Shown here: positions 62,428-64,000 of the stretch, piece after piece
Numbering within the stretch: position 1 is the first letter of the stretch
How the letters are laid out: every line of letters starts with the position of its first letter
Assembly: GCA_023434025.1 (NCBI GenBank)
Contig: JAEYTL010000008.1
Coordinates: forward strand, 186,001-250,000
Direction: 5' to 3'
DNA: 64,000 nt
From: Bacteroidota bacterium
GTDB taxonomy: Bacteria > Bacteroidota > Bacteroidia > Flavobacteriales > Flavobacteriaceae
Position numbers and translations under genes: made by a program
Notes under the pieces: generated by a model
Told to the model about the DNA's origin: nothing
Seen by the model: the letters and a program-made list of their open reading frames with translations, nothing else
Database searches by the model: none

Positions 62428-62736
62428 TTATTTAAATTGATTATTTTTTAATTTTTCTTCTTCCTCTTTTATAAATTGTTTGAGCTTTTTTTCTTCCCAT
62501 TCCTTCCCAAAAAAGGATCCTGTTTCAAACACGCCTAAAGCGTGAAAAAGAAGACCTATTCCCCAACCGATCATCGGGTAAAAAAACCAGTAATGTTCCG
62601 GTGTAAATTTAAAATTCACAAAAGCAATGGTAGGAATAACCAGAAGGTAAGCAATCAAATGACTGTAAAACCCTTTTATTTCCTGTACTTTTTCACTTGC
62701 TTTTTTATATCGTTCGTAATCGCTTTTTGTTTCCAT
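62428..62736 (-). CDS. 2TM domain protein
   Basis: This 102-residue paralogue has the same layout: YKKASEKVQEIKGFYSHLIA, two helices (about 25-44 and 52-72) with IGWGIGLLFHALGVF, and SFFGKEWEEKKLKQFIKEEE. It lies 10 bp after the kinase gene and 7 bp before the other 2TM gene on the same strand, so all are probably in one transcript. Confidence 0.9.
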   Translation of the reverse strand: METKSDYERYKKASEKVQEIKGFYSHLIAYLLVIPTIAFVNFKFTPEHYWFFYPMIGWGIGLLFHALGVFETGSFFGKEWEEKKLKQFIKEEEEKLKNNQFK

Positions 62737-62746
62737 AACCTGTTTT

Positions 62747-64000
62747 TTAGTTCCAGTTAGTATCTTGTTTTTTGTCTCTGTTCATAATTTCCCGTATCTT
62801 TTTATCTTCCCATGATTTTCCGTAACCAAAGGTTTCCAAAGCATGAAAAAGGATACCCATTCCCCACCCTAACATCGGAAACCAGAACCACTGAAATTTT
62901 GAAGTATTCAGGTTTACAATAATCAGTACCGGTATTACCAGACAATACGAAAATAAATTGGCATAAAACCCCTTTAATTTTTCCACTCGCTCCTTTGCTC
63001 TGGCAAAAGCTATATTTTCGTTGTAATTATTCTGAACTGTCATATTCGTAATTTGTTTTGTTAAAATCGGTAATAAAACTTTAAATGTATTTTCATTTTC
63101 CTCAACCAACACGCTTCGCTTGGTTAAAATAGCATAGCGGTTTACTATGTTTTGCAGCCCAACTCCTTTTCTGTCAGACAACACTTCTTTCTTTTGTAAA
63201 TTGTTTTCCACAACCAACTGATTATCCTTGCTGTAAATTTTAATGTGCAATGGTTTGCTTTCACTGACCACGTTGTGTTTGATGCAGTTTTCCAATAATA
63301 ACTGAAGTGATAAAGGAACAACTTTAGCCTCTCCATGATCATCCTCTTCTGATAATTCAAACGTAATACTGTTTTCAAAACGCATCTTTAACAAGTTCAT
63401 ATAGGTTTTGGCAAAAGTCAGTTCTTCCTGCACCGTTACCAGTTCCTTATCTTTTTGTTCCAGCACATAACGGTAAATTTTGGATAAAGAAGTAGTGAAC
63501 TTCTGGGCATTTTCCGGATTCTCTTCAATCAGGGAACTTAATACATTGAGACTGTTGAACAAAAAATGCGGATCAATCTGGTTTTTCAGACTTTCAAACT
63601 GGGCAGAGGCATTTCCGGCAATTACCTTTTGTTCTTTTACTTTGTTTTCCTGGTAATCCTTATAAAAATAAAAAGCGTGAATAGCCAGCGTAACCACAAA
63701 TGTAATGATAATAGCAACGATGTAATTTGCCGGTTTTTCGTTGGCTAAAAAATCGTTAAAGGTTTGTTTTTCAATGATTACATCTTCTAAGATACGCATT
63801 AAAAAAATGACCAATAGTGTGATTAAAAACGAAGCCAATGCTCCGATAAAAAGCCGCTTTTTGGTAAAACGGTTATCCTTGAAAACCGCATCCAGTTTAC
63901 CGAAAATAAAACTGTTGGCAAAGTATAAAGAATATCCGTAGAGCATGGTATAACCAAAGTTCACCAGCAAATTATAGTCAAAAGCAACAGCTCCGTTAAT
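62747..64000 (-). CDS. LytS-type histidine kinase with C-terminal 2TM domain, N-terminus cut by window edge
   Basis: The frame is open to the right edge (codons before 63970 read INGAVAFDYN without a stop), so the apparent TTG start there is not the true start; 417 codons are visible. There are about four membrane helices, then the His_kinase domain with QIDPHFLFNSLNVLSSLIEE (phosphoacceptor His), an HATPase region (LLLENCIKHNVVSE, GVGLQNIVNRYAIL), and from about residue 330 a complete 2TM domain (ARAKERVEKLKGFYANLFSY ... GWGMGILFHALETFGYGKSW). The fusion of kinase and 2TM suggests that the separate 2TM proteins downstream interact with this kinase. Confidence 0.92.
   Translation of the reverse strand: MNGAVAFDYNLLVNFGYTMLYGYSLYFANSFIFGKLDAVFKDNRFTKKRLFIGALASFLITLLVIFLMRILEDVIIEKQTFNDFLANEKPANYIVAIIITFVVTLAIHAFYFYKDYQENKVKEQKVIAGNASAQFESLKNQIDPHFLFNSLNVLSSLIEENPENAQKFTTSLSKIYRYVLEQKDKELVTVQEELTFAKTYMNLLKMRFENSITFELSEEDDHGEAKVVPLSLQLLLENCIKHNVVSESKPLHIKIYSKDNQLVVENNLQKKEVLSDRKGVGLQNIVNRYAILTKRSVLVEENENTFKVLLPILTKQITNMTVQNNYNENIAFARAKERVEKLKGFYANLFSYCLVIPVLIIVNLNTSKFQWFWFPMLGWGMGILFHALETFGYGKSWEDKKIREIMNRDKKQDTNWN

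Noticed and set aside
63968..63970. TTG as start codon of the histidine kinase
   Set aside because: The frame remains open to the window edge, so the gene simply continues beyond 64000.

Overview
The window is AT-rich chromosomal DNA from a member of the Flavobacteriaceae (Bacteroidota), probably close to Flavobacterium. The basis is gene content (fused CcoNO cbb3 oxidase, TamL/TamB, Omp28-related and type IX secretion (T9SS) sorting-domain proteins, DUF5606, DUF6029, 2TM proteins), lipoprotein signals, and many promoters with the Bacteroidota -7 element TAnnTTTG. I see no rRNA, tRNA, CRISPR array, prophage or IS transposase. The one structural RNA recognised is a small SRP RNA at 18777-18870 (minus strand). 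Both window edges cut genes: a TamL-like outer-membrane lipoprotein at 1-1212 and a LytS-type histidine kinase at 62747-64000.

Layout. 1-7.4 kb: tamL/tamB, a GC-richer structured intergenic element, and a class III-like polyphosphate kinase 2. 7.4-14.3 kb: a DUF6929-like protein, a CAP-domain lipoprotein, then pdxH, rnz, a STAS-like small protein, pyrB and pyrR on the minus strand, and a YbiT-type ABC-F protein. 14.4-21 kb: a thioredoxin-fold lipoprotein without CxxC, fsa/transaldolase, an SDR, a dipeptide epimerase, the SRP RNA, glutaminyl cyclotransferase and HMG-CoA lyase. 21.3-34.3 kb: an anaerobic/microaerobic respiration block, with hemN, the cbb3 oxidase genes (ccoI; ccoS-NO-Q-P-G-H plus a TauE/SafE protein), an FNR-like regulator, a TetR regulator and an SDR. 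34.4-38.5 kb: an apparent operon of small membrane protein, NTF2-like lipoprotein, CPA1 antiporter, bestrophin and beta-carbonic anhydrase. 38.5-43 kb: housekeeping genes (mazG, DUF5606, def, ruvX, an NlpE/META lipoprotein, dapD). 43-49 kb: an LPS-core-like glycosyltransferase cluster. 49-55 kb: tsaC, a GxxExxY protein between inverted repeats, cca, a RelE/ParE toxin-antitoxin pair, heme A synthase and an ABC exporter. 55-61 kb: DUF6029, TlpA, two Omp28-related proteins and a T9SS cargo-like protein. 61-64 kb: a LytTR response regulator, two 2TM proteins and a histidine kinase carrying its own 2TM domain.

The strongest new signal is regulatory. A 14-bp dyad, ATGA(C/T)AAATATCAT, stands upstream of hemN, ccoS and ccoI. 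In all three cases it is separated by exactly 22 bp from a -7 element, which places the dyad centre near -41 of the predicted start. The gene between the oxidase and the TetR gene encodes a Crp/Fnr protein that keeps three of the four E. coli FNR iron-sulfur cysteines in register. Together these predict a compact local FNR-like regulon for oxygen-limited heme synthesis and cbb3 oxidase production. The second candidate novelty is a family of GCCAC(A/T)GAT-type inverted repeats that brackets the GxxExxY gene and recurs, without a gene, at about 55.1 kb.
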